64,000 nucleotides of DNA, taken from assembly GCF_003385235.1 (NCBI RefSeq), contig NZ_PQIA01000028.1, forward strand, positions 1 through 64,000, in the 5' to 3' direction. The translations under genes were made by a program, and so were the position numbers. The notes below the pieces were generated by a model, which saw nothing but the letters and a program-made list of their open reading frames with translations, searched no databases and was not told the DNA's origin. The DNA comes from Amycolatopsis circi. Its GTDB lineage: Bacteria; Actinomycetota; Actinomycetes; Mycobacteriales; Pseudonocardiaceae. Positions 53,039 to 60,996 of this stretch are shown piece after piece (position 1 is the stretch's first letter; each line of letters begins with the position of its first letter).

Positions 53039-54054
53039 TTCCCGCCTCCCCAGCAGTTCTGCAGACCCCAGGCGGTGTCCTTGCTCGGAACACCCGGCAT
53101 CGGGTGGTCGGTGATCGCCGTCGAACCGGTGTTGACGAACCCGCTCGGCTTCTTCCCGGTCTTCGCGTACTCGACCGCCGCGAGCACGCCCTGTTCGGCC
53201 ATCTTCCGCGGGAACTGCATCACGGTGACGGCGAACTGGCCGGCCTTGACGTTCTGCACGCCTTCGCAGCCGCCGTCGATCGAGCCGACGGTGAGCTGTC
53301 CGTTGAGCCCACGCGCCTTCAGCGCCGCGTACGCGCCGCGGCCCATCGGCTCGTTCATCGTGTAGACCGCGTTGAGGTCGGTGGTGCGCTGCAGGAGGTT
53401 TTCCATGCCCTGCTGGGCGAGGCTCTGGTCGCCGTTGGCGGCGGTGTGGCCCTTGATCTCCGGCGCACCGTCCTTGAGCCCGATGCCCTTGAGGAACCCG
53501 CCGTGCCGCTGGGTGTCGACCGAACTGCCCGCGGTGCCGTCGACCATCAGCAGCTTCGGGTCCGCGCCCTTCAGCGCCGCCTTGACGTACGCGCCCTGCT
53601 GCTCGCCTGCCGCGAAGTTGTCGGTGGCGAAGGTGGCGTCGACCGCGTCCGGCGGTTCGGTGGCGGTGTCGAGGGCGATCACCAGGATGCCGGCGTCACG
53701 GGCGTCCTTGATGGCCTTGAGCACGCCGGTGGACGAACTCGGCGTGATCAGGATGGTGTTGACGCCCTGCTGCATCAGGTTCTCGATGGCGCGCACCTGA
53801 CCGTCGTTGTCGCCGTCGAACTGCCCGGCGAGCGCACTGAAGTCAGCGCCGTTGGCCTTCGCCGCGGCAGCCGCGGCGTTGCGCAGTTCGACGAAGTACG
53901 GGTTGGTGTCGGTCTTCGTGACGAGGCCGACCTTGGCCTTGCCGCTGCCGCCGGTCTTGGAGCTGCCGCCCCAGTGGCGTTCGACGGTGCACCCGGCGGA
54001 GGAGACCGCGACAGCGGCCGCCAAGGCGAGTGCGGTGAGACTCCGGTGTCTCAT
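53035..54054 (-). CDS. frcB: Sugar-binding lipoprotein (FrcB-like)
   Basis: The 339-residue protein has a lipoprotein signal (LALAAAVAVSSAGC, lipobox Cys 22). The periplasmic-binding-protein type 1 domain reads VGLVTKTDTNPYFVELRNAA, NLMQQGVNTILITPSSSTGV, ATFATDNFAAGEQQGAYVKA, AVYTMNEPMGRGAYAALKAR and SIDGGCEGVQNV, strongly reminiscent of rhizobial FrcB for fructose, ribose and mannose. It is the first gene of the operon and faces the LacI regulator over a palindrome. Confidence 0.88.
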   Translation of the reverse strand: MRHRSLTALALAAAVAVSSAGCTVERHWGGSSKTGGSGKAKVGLVTKTDTNPYFVELRNAAAAAAKANGADFSALAGQFDGDNDGQVRAIENLMQQGVNTILITPSSSTGVLKAIKDARDAGILVIALDTATEPPDAVDATFATDNFAAGEQQGAYVKAALKGADPKLLMVDGTAGSSVDTQRHGGFLKGIGLKDGAPEIKGHTAANGDQSLAQQGMENLLQRTTDLNAVYTMNEPMGRGAYAALKARGLNGQLTVGSIDGGCEGVQNVKAGQFAVTVMQFPRKMAEQGVLAAVEYAKTGKKPSGFVNTGSTAITDHPMPGVPSKDTAWGLQNCWGGGK

Positions 54055-54123
54055 GGAGATGCCCTCCGAATCGAGGTGCGAGCTTGCCGATGGACGGGAA
54101 GGTAGACAGACTCATGCCATGAC

Positions 54124-54147
54124 GCAAGCGTTTGCGCAAACGCTTGC
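54124..54147. promoter_or_regulatory. 24-bp perfect LacI-type operator
   Basis: A perfect palindrome centred between 54135 and 54136; each half reads GCAAGCGTTTGC outward to inward and the centre is TTGCGCAA, the classic LacI/GalR core. It lies between frcB and the divergent LacI gene and should control both. Confidence 0.88.
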
Positions 54148-54185
54148 CAACGCTCCTGGTTTCGCTCTCTTGGTGAAGGACAGAC

Positions 54186-55205
54186 ATGCCGCGACCCCGC
54201 TCCGCCCGCCCGACCCAGCGCGACATCGCCGAAATGGCGGGCGTGTCGATCACGACGGTGTCCCACGTCGTCAACGGCACGCGGGCGGTGGCCGAGGAGA
54301 CGAAAGCCGCGGTGCTGCGGGCGATCGAGACCACCGGGTACACCGGCGACGCGATCGCGCGCTCGCTGGTCACCGGGGGTACGCGGTCCATCGGGATGGC
54401 GATCTCGCTGGTCGCGAATCCGTACTTCGCGGCGCTGATGCACGCGATCGAGCGAGAGGCGTCGGCAAACGGATACACCGTGCTGCTGGCGGACACGCAC
54501 GACACCGCGGGGACCGAACGGGACGTGGTGCGCGCGCTGCGGTCGCGGCGGGTCGACGGCCTGCTGATCACGCCCGCACCCGGCGACGGGTCGGTGCTCG
54601 GCGAACTGGTGTCGCTGGACGTGCCGACCGTGCTGATGGACCGGCTCACCACCCGGACCGACATTGACCAGGTCGGCGCGGAGAACATCCAGGCGACCTC
54701 GGCGTTGACCGCGCATCTGGCGTCGCTGGGCCATCGCCGGATCGGGATGATCTCCGGCGCGCCCGGCCTCACGACAAGCGACGAACGCGTGCTGGGCTAC
54801 CGACTCGGCCTCGGCCGGTCGGGACTGAGCTGGTCGCCCGACCTGGTGGCGTGCGGACAGTCCTCTCGCGACGGTGGCGGCCTTGCGTTGAGCACGCTGC
54901 TGGCGCTGCCGGATCCGCCGACCGCGCTGGTGGTCGCCAACGACAGCATGATGGTCGGCGTCCTGCACGCGGCGCGGCGACGAGGTCTGCGGATCGGCCA
55001 GGACCTGCCCGTGGTGGTTTACGACGACGTCGAATGGGCTGATCTCGTCGACCCGCCGCTGACGACCATGGCCCAGCCGATCGACGAAATCGGCCGCCGG
55101 GCGGTCCAGTTGCTGCTGGCTCGACTGGCGGATCCCGGACGCCCCGCCGAGACTGTGCGGTTGCCGCCGACTTTGCGGCACCGGGCTTCGTGCGGGTGCG
55201 CGTAG
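54186..55205 (+). CDS. LacI family regulator of the fructose-type operon
   Basis: The 339-residue protein has an intact HTH plus hinge helix (TQRDIAEMAGVSITTVSHVV, NGTRAVAEET, LRAIETTGY) and a PBP1-like sugar-binding domain (SIGMAISLVANPYFAALMHA, GLLITPAPGDGS, GHRRIGMISGAP, VLGYRLGLGRSG). It is divergent from frcBCA with the 24-bp operator between; it should release the operator when a sugar or sugar phosphate binds. Confidence 0.93.
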   Translation: MPRPRSARPTQRDIAEMAGVSITTVSHVVNGTRAVAEETKAAVLRAIETTGYTGDAIARSLVTGGTRSIGMAISLVANPYFAALMHAIEREASANGYTVLLADTHDTAGTERDVVRALRSRRVDGLLITPAPGDGSVLGELVSLDVPTVLMDRLTTRTDIDQVGAENIQATSALTAHLASLGHRRIGMISGAPGLTTSDERVLGYRLGLGRSGLSWSPDLVACGQSSRDGGGLALSTLLALPDPPTALVVANDSMMVGVLHAARRRGLRIGQDLPVVVYDDVEWADLVDPPLTTMAQPIDEIGRRAVQLLLARLADPGRPAETVRLPPTLRHRASCGCA

Positions 55206-55353
55206 CCGCCGGTCTTGACTGCCCGGCGTAACCAAGCATGCGCTTCGTTCACTCACCTCAGTGATTCTCGGGACCCGATCGTCGCGGACCCTCTCTTAGC
55301 CGGCCCGAAGGTGGCTACTGTTGGGTAGGTATCTACGACGAGGGCCATGAGAA

Positions 55354-56220
55354 ATGACCGTTCTGGCACCGGAGGTCCCCCGCTGGGACCTGCCGGTCAC
55401 CCATCGGTTCGGGGTGGCATTGGGGAGGCACGCCAGCCCGTACCACGACCAGCTGCTGCGCGCCATCCGCGGCGCTGCCGCGCGGGCGGGCTGCGACCTG
55501 CTGCTGGCCGACACCAGCGACTCGGCGCGCGAGGAAGCCGAGGTGCTGCGCGCGCTGCAGGCGGACCGCGTCGACGGCGTGCTGCTGGTGCCCGCCCCTG
55601 GTGACGAGGCGGTCGTGAACGGGCTCGTGCGCACCGGCGTGCCGACCGTGCTGGTCGACCGGATCGCCGGCCGCAACGACGTCGACCAGGTCGGGTCGGA
55701 GAACTTCCAGGCCATGTCCGCACTGGTGGAACACCTGGCCGCACGACGGCACCGGCGTATCGCGCTGATCACCGGCACGGAAGGCACTACCGTCAGCGAA
55801 GAACGCGCCCTCGGTTACCGCCTGGGCCTAGGCCGCGCCGGGCTGCGGTACCACCCGGAACTGGTCGCCTCCGGCCAATCCACCGCGGGCGGCGCCGCCC
55901 GAGCCGCGGCGAAACTCCTGGATGGTTGGCCTTCGCCTACTGCGCTGGTCGTCGCTGGTGAAGCGATGCTGATCGGCGTGCAGTGGGAAGCGCACCGCCG
56001 CGGAATCCGGATCGGATCGGAGCTGGCGGTGGTCGGTTACGGCGATATGGACTGGGCGCGCACGGTTTCGCCTGGCGTGACGACGATGGCGCAGCCGATC
56101 TCGGAGATTGGCCGCAGGGCGGTGCAGTTGTTGCTGGCGCGCTGCCGGGAGCCGGAGCGTCGGCCGGAGTCCGTTCGTCTCGCGCCGCGTTTCCTGCACC
56201 GCGCTTCTTGCGGTTGCTGA
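55354..56220 (+). CDS. LacI-type sugar-binding protein lacking the DNA-binding domain
   Basis: The 288-residue protein aligns along its length with the effector domain of the preceding LacI protein (FGVALGRHASPYHDQLLRAI, GVLLVPAPGDEA, DVDQVGSENFQAMSALVEHL, ALGYRLGLGRAGLRY, TMAQPISEIGRRAVQLLLAR, RFLHRASCGC). Only 16 residues precede this domain, and the 148-bp spacer upstream has no HTH in any frame. GAGGG precedes ATG 55354. It has no signal peptide, so it is cytoplasmic. It could sense the sugar and form mixed dimers with the full repressor (inference). Confidence 0.85.
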   Translation: MTVLAPEVPRWDLPVTHRFGVALGRHASPYHDQLLRAIRGAAARAGCDLLLADTSDSAREEAEVLRALQADRVDGVLLVPAPGDEAVVNGLVRTGVPTVLVDRIAGRNDVDQVGSENFQAMSALVEHLAARRHRRIALITGTEGTTVSEERALGYRLGLGRAGLRYHPELVASGQSTAGGAARAAAKLLDGWPSPTALVVAGEAMLIGVQWEAHRRGIRIGSELAVVGYGDMDWARTVSPGVTTMAQPISEIGRRAVQLLLARCREPERRPESVRLAPRFLHRASCGC

Positions 56221-56224
56221 GTTT

Positions 56225-57400
56225 TTACAGCGTCGCGGCTGCCTCCAGCAGCATCCATCCTCCAATTTGGACAGAAAGGTCCCGCTCTGCTTTTCCTGGC
56301 GGGTTCTCTGCTGGTCGTGCCCACTCCGCACTGAACAGTGGTCCGGATTTCTCTTGCGCTGCCCCGTTCCAGCATGCTTCCGCTGACTGTTGCACGAGCT
56401 TCTTTGCCGTCTCCGCTTCCGGTCGTGGCAGGTTTTTCGCCGCAAGTGCTAGGTAGCGCGCCGAAATCGCGGAGAAGAGGCCGCCGTCGCCGCCTTCCGA
56501 GCCGGGGAGGATGCCGCCGGGTGCTCCGTGTTTTTCTACCGCTCGGATGGTGCGTGCTGCGTCGTCCCACCATTCCTGTTCGAGGCATGCGCCGAGGTAA
56601 ACCCCTTGGCAGTACGAGAAAATATGCTTGACTACCTCGCCAGTGTCCGCCCTCTTCCCATCCCAGACGAGGCCGGTCTCCGGGTCGATCAGGGTGTCGG
56701 TGAGCCATTGCGTCATCGCGCGGGAACGTTCTTGATCACCCACACGAGCGTGAAAGATGGCAGCCGGACCGTTCGCCGGGGTATTCTTGAAGGAGTCGCC
56801 CCGCCGCCACCAGATTCCCCCGCCAAGGTCTTCTGTCCAGCCTTCATGCAGCCGTTTGTCGATGGCTTCGATCGCTTCGTCCACTGTCGATTCGTCCACT
56901 GTGGACAGTTTGAGTTGGCGTACTCGTTGCAGTGCTAACCCGAGCCAGGCGATGTCGTCGTAGTAGTCGTTGACCCAGGAGCCGAAGTTGCGCCGGTGCA
57001 CCGTCGTGACGAACCGGCCGATCAGCCGTGCTCGGTCGTCGGTGGGGTCGCGGAGTTGGGCGTCGACGAGACTGTCGAGGAGATGGGCCTGCCACCAGTA
57101 GTTCCAGTGCCAGTGGAGCCGCTGGTCCACGGTGGGCGGCCAACCGCTGCGGCCGAGGACGGTGCCGGGCATGGCCCATAGGCGACGGAGGTGCCGGGCG
57201 CACACCGCCCGTTCGGCCGCCGCGGCTCGCTCGGCGGGGCCAGCCGTGCCGTTGCCAGGGTCAGCCGCGCCGTCGGCAGGACCTGTTGTGCGCTCGACGG
57301 GGTTGGTCGTGCCGTTGGCTGAGTCGGCCGCGCGCTCGGCGGGGCCGGTCGCATCGCCGCGCGCAGCAGGATCGGCGGGCTCGGACGGATCGGCGCTCAT
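56225..57400 (-). CDS. GH76-like (alpha-1,6-mannanase family) protein, no signal peptide
   Basis: The product is 391 residues from ATG 57400. After a low-complexity N-terminus of degenerate GPAERAA/NGT repeats (about residues 10-65) comes an (alpha/alpha) barrel with HWHWNYWWQAHLLDSLVDAQ, SWVNDYYDDIAWLGLALQRV (the GH76 DD pair), GGGIWWRRGDSFKNTPANGP and GVYLGACLEQEWWDDAARTI. GH76 enzymes cleave alpha-1,6-mannans. Without a signal peptide it appears cytoplasmic. Its stop is 4 bp from the convergent HTH-less LacI gene. Confidence 0.8.
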   Translation of the reverse strand: MSADPSEPADPAARGDATGPAERAADSANGTTNPVERTTGPADGAADPGNGTAGPAERAAAAERAVCARHLRRLWAMPGTVLGRSGWPPTVDQRLHWHWNYWWQAHLLDSLVDAQLRDPTDDRARLIGRFVTTVHRRNFGSWVNDYYDDIAWLGLALQRVRQLKLSTVDESTVDEAIEAIDKRLHEGWTEDLGGGIWWRRGDSFKNTPANGPAAIFHARVGDQERSRAMTQWLTDTLIDPETGLVWDGKRADTGEVVKHIFSYCQGVYLGACLEQEWWDDAARTIRAVEKHGAPGGILPGSEGGDGGLFSAISARYLALAAKNLPRPEAETAKKLVQQSAEACWNGAAQEKSGPLFSAEWARPAENPPGKAERDLSVQIGGWMLLEAAATL

Positions 57401-57631
57401 AAGCCGATTCTGCCTGCGCTGAGGGAAACTCGCCTTTCCACGACATCTGCGGACTGCCGAACAACGCGGGAGATCCGCGTCTGCGCCGGGCCGCCACCGT
57501 CGCTGCTGCCCGTTGGCCAACCATTGCCACACCGATCGCCCGAGAGACCGGTGAGCAGAACAGAGCGCTCTGGCAGCGCACCCTCGAGATGCTTGGCGCG
57601 AGTGCGCGGCCAGAGCCAAGTCTGGGTTCTC

Positions 57632-57671
57632 GTGAGTGTCTATACCGGTTCTAACCGGCGTAGCCACTCAC
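57632..57671. repeat. 40-bp palindromic repeat, copy 2
   Basis: GTGAGTG (57632-57638) pairs with CACTCAC (57665-57671); inside, CCGGTT pairs with AACCGG around CT. It lies 29 bp after the stop of the TrmH-type gene (minus strand). It matches the reverse complement of 31707-31746 at 35 of 40 positions, with a 19-bp identical core. Confidence 0.8.
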
Positions 57672-57699
57672 AAGGCACCCGTCGGCGGCGGGGCGGGGG

Positions 57700-58359
57700 T
57701 CACCAGGCTTGGGACAGGTCCGCGTGCTGCCGAACCCAAGCGTGCATCACGATCCCCGCCGCGACGCCCGCGTTGATTGACCTCGTCGTGCCGAACTGGG
57801 CGATGGACACCACTTTCGCCGAGTCGGCCTGCGCGGCCTCGGACAGGCCGGGGCCCTCCTGGCCGAACAGCAACAGGCACTTGCGCGGCAACTCGGCAGT
57901 CTCCACCGGTTCGGCACCGGGCGTGTTGTCGACGGCCACCACCGTCAAACCCTCGGCCTTGGCGAATTCCAGCAGGCTCGAGACGTCCTCGTGGTGGCGG
58001 AGGTGCTGGTAGCGGTCCGTCACCATCGCACCGCGGCGGTTCCAGCGGCGGCGGCCGACGATGTGCACTTCCGCGGCGGCGAAGGCGTTCGCCGTACGGA
58101 CGACCGTGCCGATGTTGTGGTCGTGTTGGAAGTTCTCGATCGCGACGTGGAACGGGTGCCGCCGGGTGTCCACATCGGACACGATGGCTTCGCGGCGCCA
58201 GTAGCGGTAGGCGTCGACCACGTTGCGGCGGTCGCCGTTGGCCAGGAGTTCGGGGTCGTAGCGCGGGTCGTCCGGCCAGGTGCCTGGCCACGGACCGACG
58301 CCGACCTCCTCGCGGTTCACCCACTCGGTGGGGCCCGCTTCGGGTTGTTCCGTCGTCAC
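57700..58359 (-). CDS. TrmH/SpoU-family RNA 2'-O-methyltransferase
   Basis: The 219-residue protein has the SPOUT knot motifs: FHVAIENFQHDHNIGTVVRT (motif 1 with Asn and Arg), CLLLFGQEGPGLSEAA (motif 2) and VSIAQFGTTRSINAGVAAGI (motif 3). About 60 N-terminal residues are family-specific. It methylates ribose in tRNA or rRNA; the exact site is unknown. The start is a GTG. It lies 16 bp after the DUF2784 gene and is followed by the palindromic repeat. Confidence 0.9.
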   Translation of the reverse strand: MTTEQPEAGPTEWVNREEVGVGPWPGTWPDDPRYDPELLANGDRRNVVDAYRYWRREAIVSDVDTRRHPFHVAIENFQHDHNIGTVVRTANAFAAAEVHIVGRRRWNRRGAMVTDRYQHLRHHEDVSSLLEFAKAEGLTVVAVDNTPGAEPVETAELPRKCLLLFGQEGPGLSEAAQADSAKVVSIAQFGTTRSINAGVAAGIVMHAWVRQHADLSQAW

Positions 58360-58375
58360 GAAGGACGATTCTCGC

Positions 58376-58795
58376 TCAGCCGAGGCTGACGCCGTGCGCC
58401 GGACTCTCGTCGTGACGGTGCCGCCAGCGCAAATACGCCCCGAGGTACGAGATGACCAGCACCGCCAGCGCTACCACGACCACCACCGGCAGCAGCGAAC
58501 GCGGGATCACCGTGCCGTAGAGGTAATACGAGTTGAACCCGCCGGGCAGGTCGCCGAGCCCCTGCTGATGCCGGAAGAAATCCTCCAGCGCGGTGAGCGG
58601 GCACGGAATCGGCGTGACATTGACCAGCACGCCCCATACCGCAAAGAAAATGTGCCCGAAAATGACTTTCGGCCACCGCCAGGCGAGGAATCCGCCGAAG
58701 CCGATGAAGAGCAGGGCGAGGATGTGCACCGCCACGGTTACGTCGGCGAGAACGTGCGCGACCGTCGTGTCCACCTTCGCCCCCTTCCAGTGCAC
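58376..58795 (-). CDS. DUF2784 membrane protein
   Basis: The 139-residue protein has three to four helices: AVHILALLFIGFGGFLAW, VIFGHIFFAVWGVLVNV and LLPVVVVVALAVLVISYLGA, with the conserved TPIPCPLTALEDFFRHQQG loop of the DUF2784 family. Function is unknown. An in-frame GTG at 58774 is a possible shorter start. It is probably co-transcribed with the TrmH-type gene. Confidence 0.88.
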   Translation of the reverse strand: MHWKGAKVDTTVAHVLADVTVAVHILALLFIGFGGFLAWRWPKVIFGHIFFAVWGVLVNVTPIPCPLTALEDFFRHQQGLGDLPGGFNSYYLYGTVIPRSLLPVVVVVALAVLVISYLGAYLRWRHRHDESPAHGVSLG

Positions 58796-59155
58796 CCACC
58801 AGCGACGTTACTCCGATTACCCGCCCAGGGAGCGGGAAATAGGGGGACCTCGTGTGATGTTCGACCCACCGGAGCAACGAGTTCACCCGGCAGGTAACGG
58901 AGGGATCACTCCGGGTAGGAGACCCGCCGGAACACCGCCACGGGCGCTCCCGTCGCGGGGTAAATGACTCCGTTCCGTGCACGCGGACGGAGTGTGAATC
59001 GTCAGAGAAAGCGGCCGCGGAAAAACGGTTGACCGACGAGCAAGAAGGGCGGCGTCTCCGAGCCGCGGGGAGTCCAGGGGACGGCCGTGGCTAGCCCGCG
59101 CCGCCGTGGCCCGCCCTGGATCCGAACCGGGCCGGTTCAGGAGGGCAGAGAACGT
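58796..59155. other. 360-bp intergenic region
   Basis: No gene is recognised. It should contain the promoter of the DUF2784-TrmH pair at its left side, and it ends with the terminator hairpin of the sigma-Asp23 operon (59113-59146). A G/C-rich stretch at 58880-58935 can fold but matches no riboswitch I know. Confidence 0.55.
59113..59146 (-). terminator. Terminator of the ECF sigma-Asp23 operon
   Basis: GAACCGG-G-CCGGTTC (59124-59138) forms the top of a hairpin, extended by GCCCT (59113-59117) pairing with AGGGC (59142-59146). It starts 10 bp after the last stop codon (59156, minus strand). Confidence 0.6.
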
Positions 59156-59458
59156 TCAGCCAGTGAACGCTGCCCCGTCGATGTCCGTCACCACCAAGCG
59201 AATGCGCGCCGCAGCCCACTCCGTCCCGGCAAGGACCTCGCGCACCCGCGCCTCGGCAGCCGACAGCAAGGGCTGCAGCGGCAATCGCAAAGCCACCAAC
59301 CGAACCTCCACTGACTCCGAGGTCAGATCCACCGACCCACCAGCCGGATCGGTCGGGAGCCAGCTGATCTCCGCGGCCACGCTCGTCGCGGGGCGGAGGC
59401 CGTCGAGGGCGGACAGAGCGTCGGCGATTCTTCCGGTCAGCGAACGCGGATCGGTCAC
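59156..59458 (-). CDS. Small Asp23-like protein, last gene of sigma operon
   Basis: The 100-residue protein has helix-strand segments (RIADALSALDGLRPATSVAA, SVEVRLVALRLPLQPLLSAA, IRLVVTDIDGAAFTG) that resemble a shortened Asp23/Gls24 domain; this assignment is tentative. Its start overlaps the preceding Asp23 gene stop by 4 bp (59455-59458). It is cytoplasmic. Confidence 0.7.
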   Translation of the reverse strand: MTDPRSLTGRIADALSALDGLRPATSVAAEISWLPTDPAGGSVDLTSESVEVRLVALRLPLQPLLSAAEARVREVLAGTEWAAARIRLVVTDIDGAAFTG

Positions 59459-59817
59459 TTCCGCCCCACTTCGATGTCCAAAATGGACACTCGGACGGCG
59501 TCCACGGAGCGGCCGGTCTGGGCGAGGACTTCCCGGAACACCGCCAGCTGCACCGCGCGGCCGACGGCGGCGGCTTGGTCCGCGCCCGAGATGACCACGT
59601 CGACCTCGACCGTCACGCGGTCTTCATGAGCGCGGACTCGGACGCCGTCCACCGGAGCCGGTTCCAGCCCCTTCCAGCGTTGCCGGGCTTCACGGGCCCA
59701 GGCGGTCGCCAAGCCGCGCAGGCCGGGTTCCAGGCGCACGACTCCGGCGGTTTCGGCGGCCGCCCGGGCGGCGACGCTCGCGATCACCGGGGCGGCGATC
59801 ACGTATTCGGCGGTCAT
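59455..59817 (-). CDS. Asp23/Gls24 family envelope stress response protein
   Basis: The 120-residue protein shows the Asp23 pattern: YVIAAPVIASVAARAAAETA, GVVRLEPGLRG, DRVTVEVDVVISGADQAAAV and VDAVRVSILDIEV. Family members associate with the membrane through partners and respond to cell-envelope or alkaline stress. It overlaps both neighbours by 4 bp, so all products are made in step. Confidence 0.85.
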   Translation of the reverse strand: MTAEYVIAAPVIASVAARAAAETAGVVRLEPGLRGLATAWAREARQRWKGLEPAPVDGVRVRAHEDRVTVEVDVVISGADQAAAVGRAVQLAVFREVLAQTGRSVDAVRVSILDIEVGRK

Positions 59818-60371
59818 TCCCCGTCCTCGTACACGTCTTCCACCAGCAGATCCAGGCTTACCAACGAAATACCCACTCGCGAGGTCGCGGCGGCCGACAC
59901 CAGTTCTCGTACGCGGGCCAACGTGTCAGCGCCGCTGGTGTTCCCCAGACGCGTCGTGAGGGTGAGTTCGACCTCGACCCGCGCCGCACCAGAGGAGTCG
60001 ACCCCGACCTTTCGCACCCGCACGCGGCGGGCGCGGACGTTGCCGGCGGAGTCGGCGGCGTAGCGGAGCACGACCGCGACCGCTTGCTCGCTCACTTCGA
60101 CGGAGCCCGGTTCGGCGGCGGGAAGGTCCAGCATCTGGCCGCGGCGCACCTCGGCGCGGACGGCCGACATGATCCGTCCTACCAGGTCCGGCGGGGTCGG
60201 GTCGGGCTCGTCGATCAGCTCCCGCGTCGCGGAGCGCAGGGCCAGCAGGCTTTCCCGCGCGGTACGGCAGTGGACACAGTCCGCCTGGTGCTCGTCGGCC
60301 TCGTCCAGGTTCTCCCAGAGCGTCTCCAGTTCCCGGCCGCACGGCAATTCGTAGTCTTGGTTCACCTCCAC
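59814..60371 (-). CDS. Anti-sigma-type zinc finger fused to an Asp23-like domain
   Basis: The 185-residue protein begins with a ZAS-type motif: LPCGRELETLWENLDEADEH then HQADCVHC, i.e. an upstream Cys and HxxxCxxC as in zinc anti-sigma factors. After a linker, residues 90-180 look like Asp23 (VEVSEQAVAVVLRYAADSAG, ARVEVELTLTTRLGN, VGISLVSLDLLVEDV). It has no membrane helix. It directly follows and overlaps the sigma gene by 10 bp, so it most likely binds that sigma factor. Confidence 0.82.
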   Translation of the reverse strand: MEVNQDYELPCGRELETLWENLDEADEHQADCVHCRTARESLLALRSATRELIDEPDPTPPDLVGRIMSAVRAEVRRGQMLDLPAAEPGSVEVSEQAVAVVLRYAADSAGNVRARRVRVRKVGVDSSGAARVEVELTLTTRLGNTSGADTLARVRELVSAAATSRVGISLVSLDLLVEDVYEDGE

Positions 60372-60916
60372 GGCTTCATCACCTCCGCCAGCTGCGCACG
60401 GGCCCGGGCAATGCGCCCTCGGACCGCGGTGGGGTTCGCGCCGACGATCTCGCTGATCTCGTCATACGACCGGCCGTGCACTTCACGCAACAGCCAGCAC
60501 GCCCGCTGCTGCGGGGTGAGCGTCTGAAGCGCCTCGTCGAGCGCCGCGAGCTGGCCGCTGACCTGCACCGCGTGCTCGGGCTGAGTGTCGCGCCGCGGGG
60601 ATTCGGCCAGGTCGAGGTCGACATCGGCCTGCGGGCGGCGCGCCCGGATCACGTTGAGGCAGCGGTTGGTCGTTCCGCGGTACAGCCAGCCGACGAACGC
60701 CTTGTCGTCGTTCAGCTGCGGCAGCTTCCGCCACGCGCCGAGGAACGCTTCTTGCACTACGTCCTCGGCGTCGCCGCGGTGGCGCAGCATTTTCAGGGCA
60801 AGACGGAACATCTGGCCCTGATAACGCAGCACGAGCTGTTCGTACGCGCGTACGTCACCGTCTCGCGCACGGCCGACGAGGGTGGCGTCGTCGAGCGGGA
60901 CACTGGTCGTGGTCAC
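60362..60916 (-). CDS. ECF RNA polymerase sigma factor
   Basis: The product is 184 residues from GTG 60916, which has AAGGGGG 5-6 nt upstream; a longer frame to 60967 is not favoured. Region 2 is YEQLVLRYQGQMFRLALKML, GDAEDVVQEAFLGAWRKLPQ and GWLYRGTTNRCLNVIRARRP; region 4 is LTPQQRACWLLREVHGRSYD, EIVGANPTAVRGRIARARAQ. It is the first gene of a four-gene coupled operon with Asp23 proteins, suggesting an envelope-stress regulon. Confidence 0.92.
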   Translation of the reverse strand: MTTTSVPLDDATLVGRARDGDVRAYEQLVLRYQGQMFRLALKMLRHRGDAEDVVQEAFLGAWRKLPQLNDDKAFVGWLYRGTTNRCLNVIRARRPQADVDLDLAESPRRDTQPEHAVQVSGQLAALDEALQTLTPQQRACWLLREVHGRSYDEISEIVGANPTAVRGRIARARAQLAEVMKPWR

Positions 60917-60996
60917 GGCACCCCCTTCCGTCAGGGGGACACCGCGGGGCGGGCATTCGTCACGCACGCATTGTGAGTGACTCCGCCCACTCTCGC

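Noticed and set aside
57403..57654. A protein-like stretch on the plus strand (TVAAARWPTIATPIARETGE...) without a start codon
   Set aside because: It has no ATG/GTG with a ribosome site, weak codon bias, runs into the palindromic repeat, and I recognise no family; it may be a gene remnant but cannot be supported.
59101..59150. TRNA-like T-arm sequence GGTTCGGATCC on the minus strand
   Set aside because: No acceptor, D or anticodon arm can be built around it; the region folds better as the terminator hairpin.
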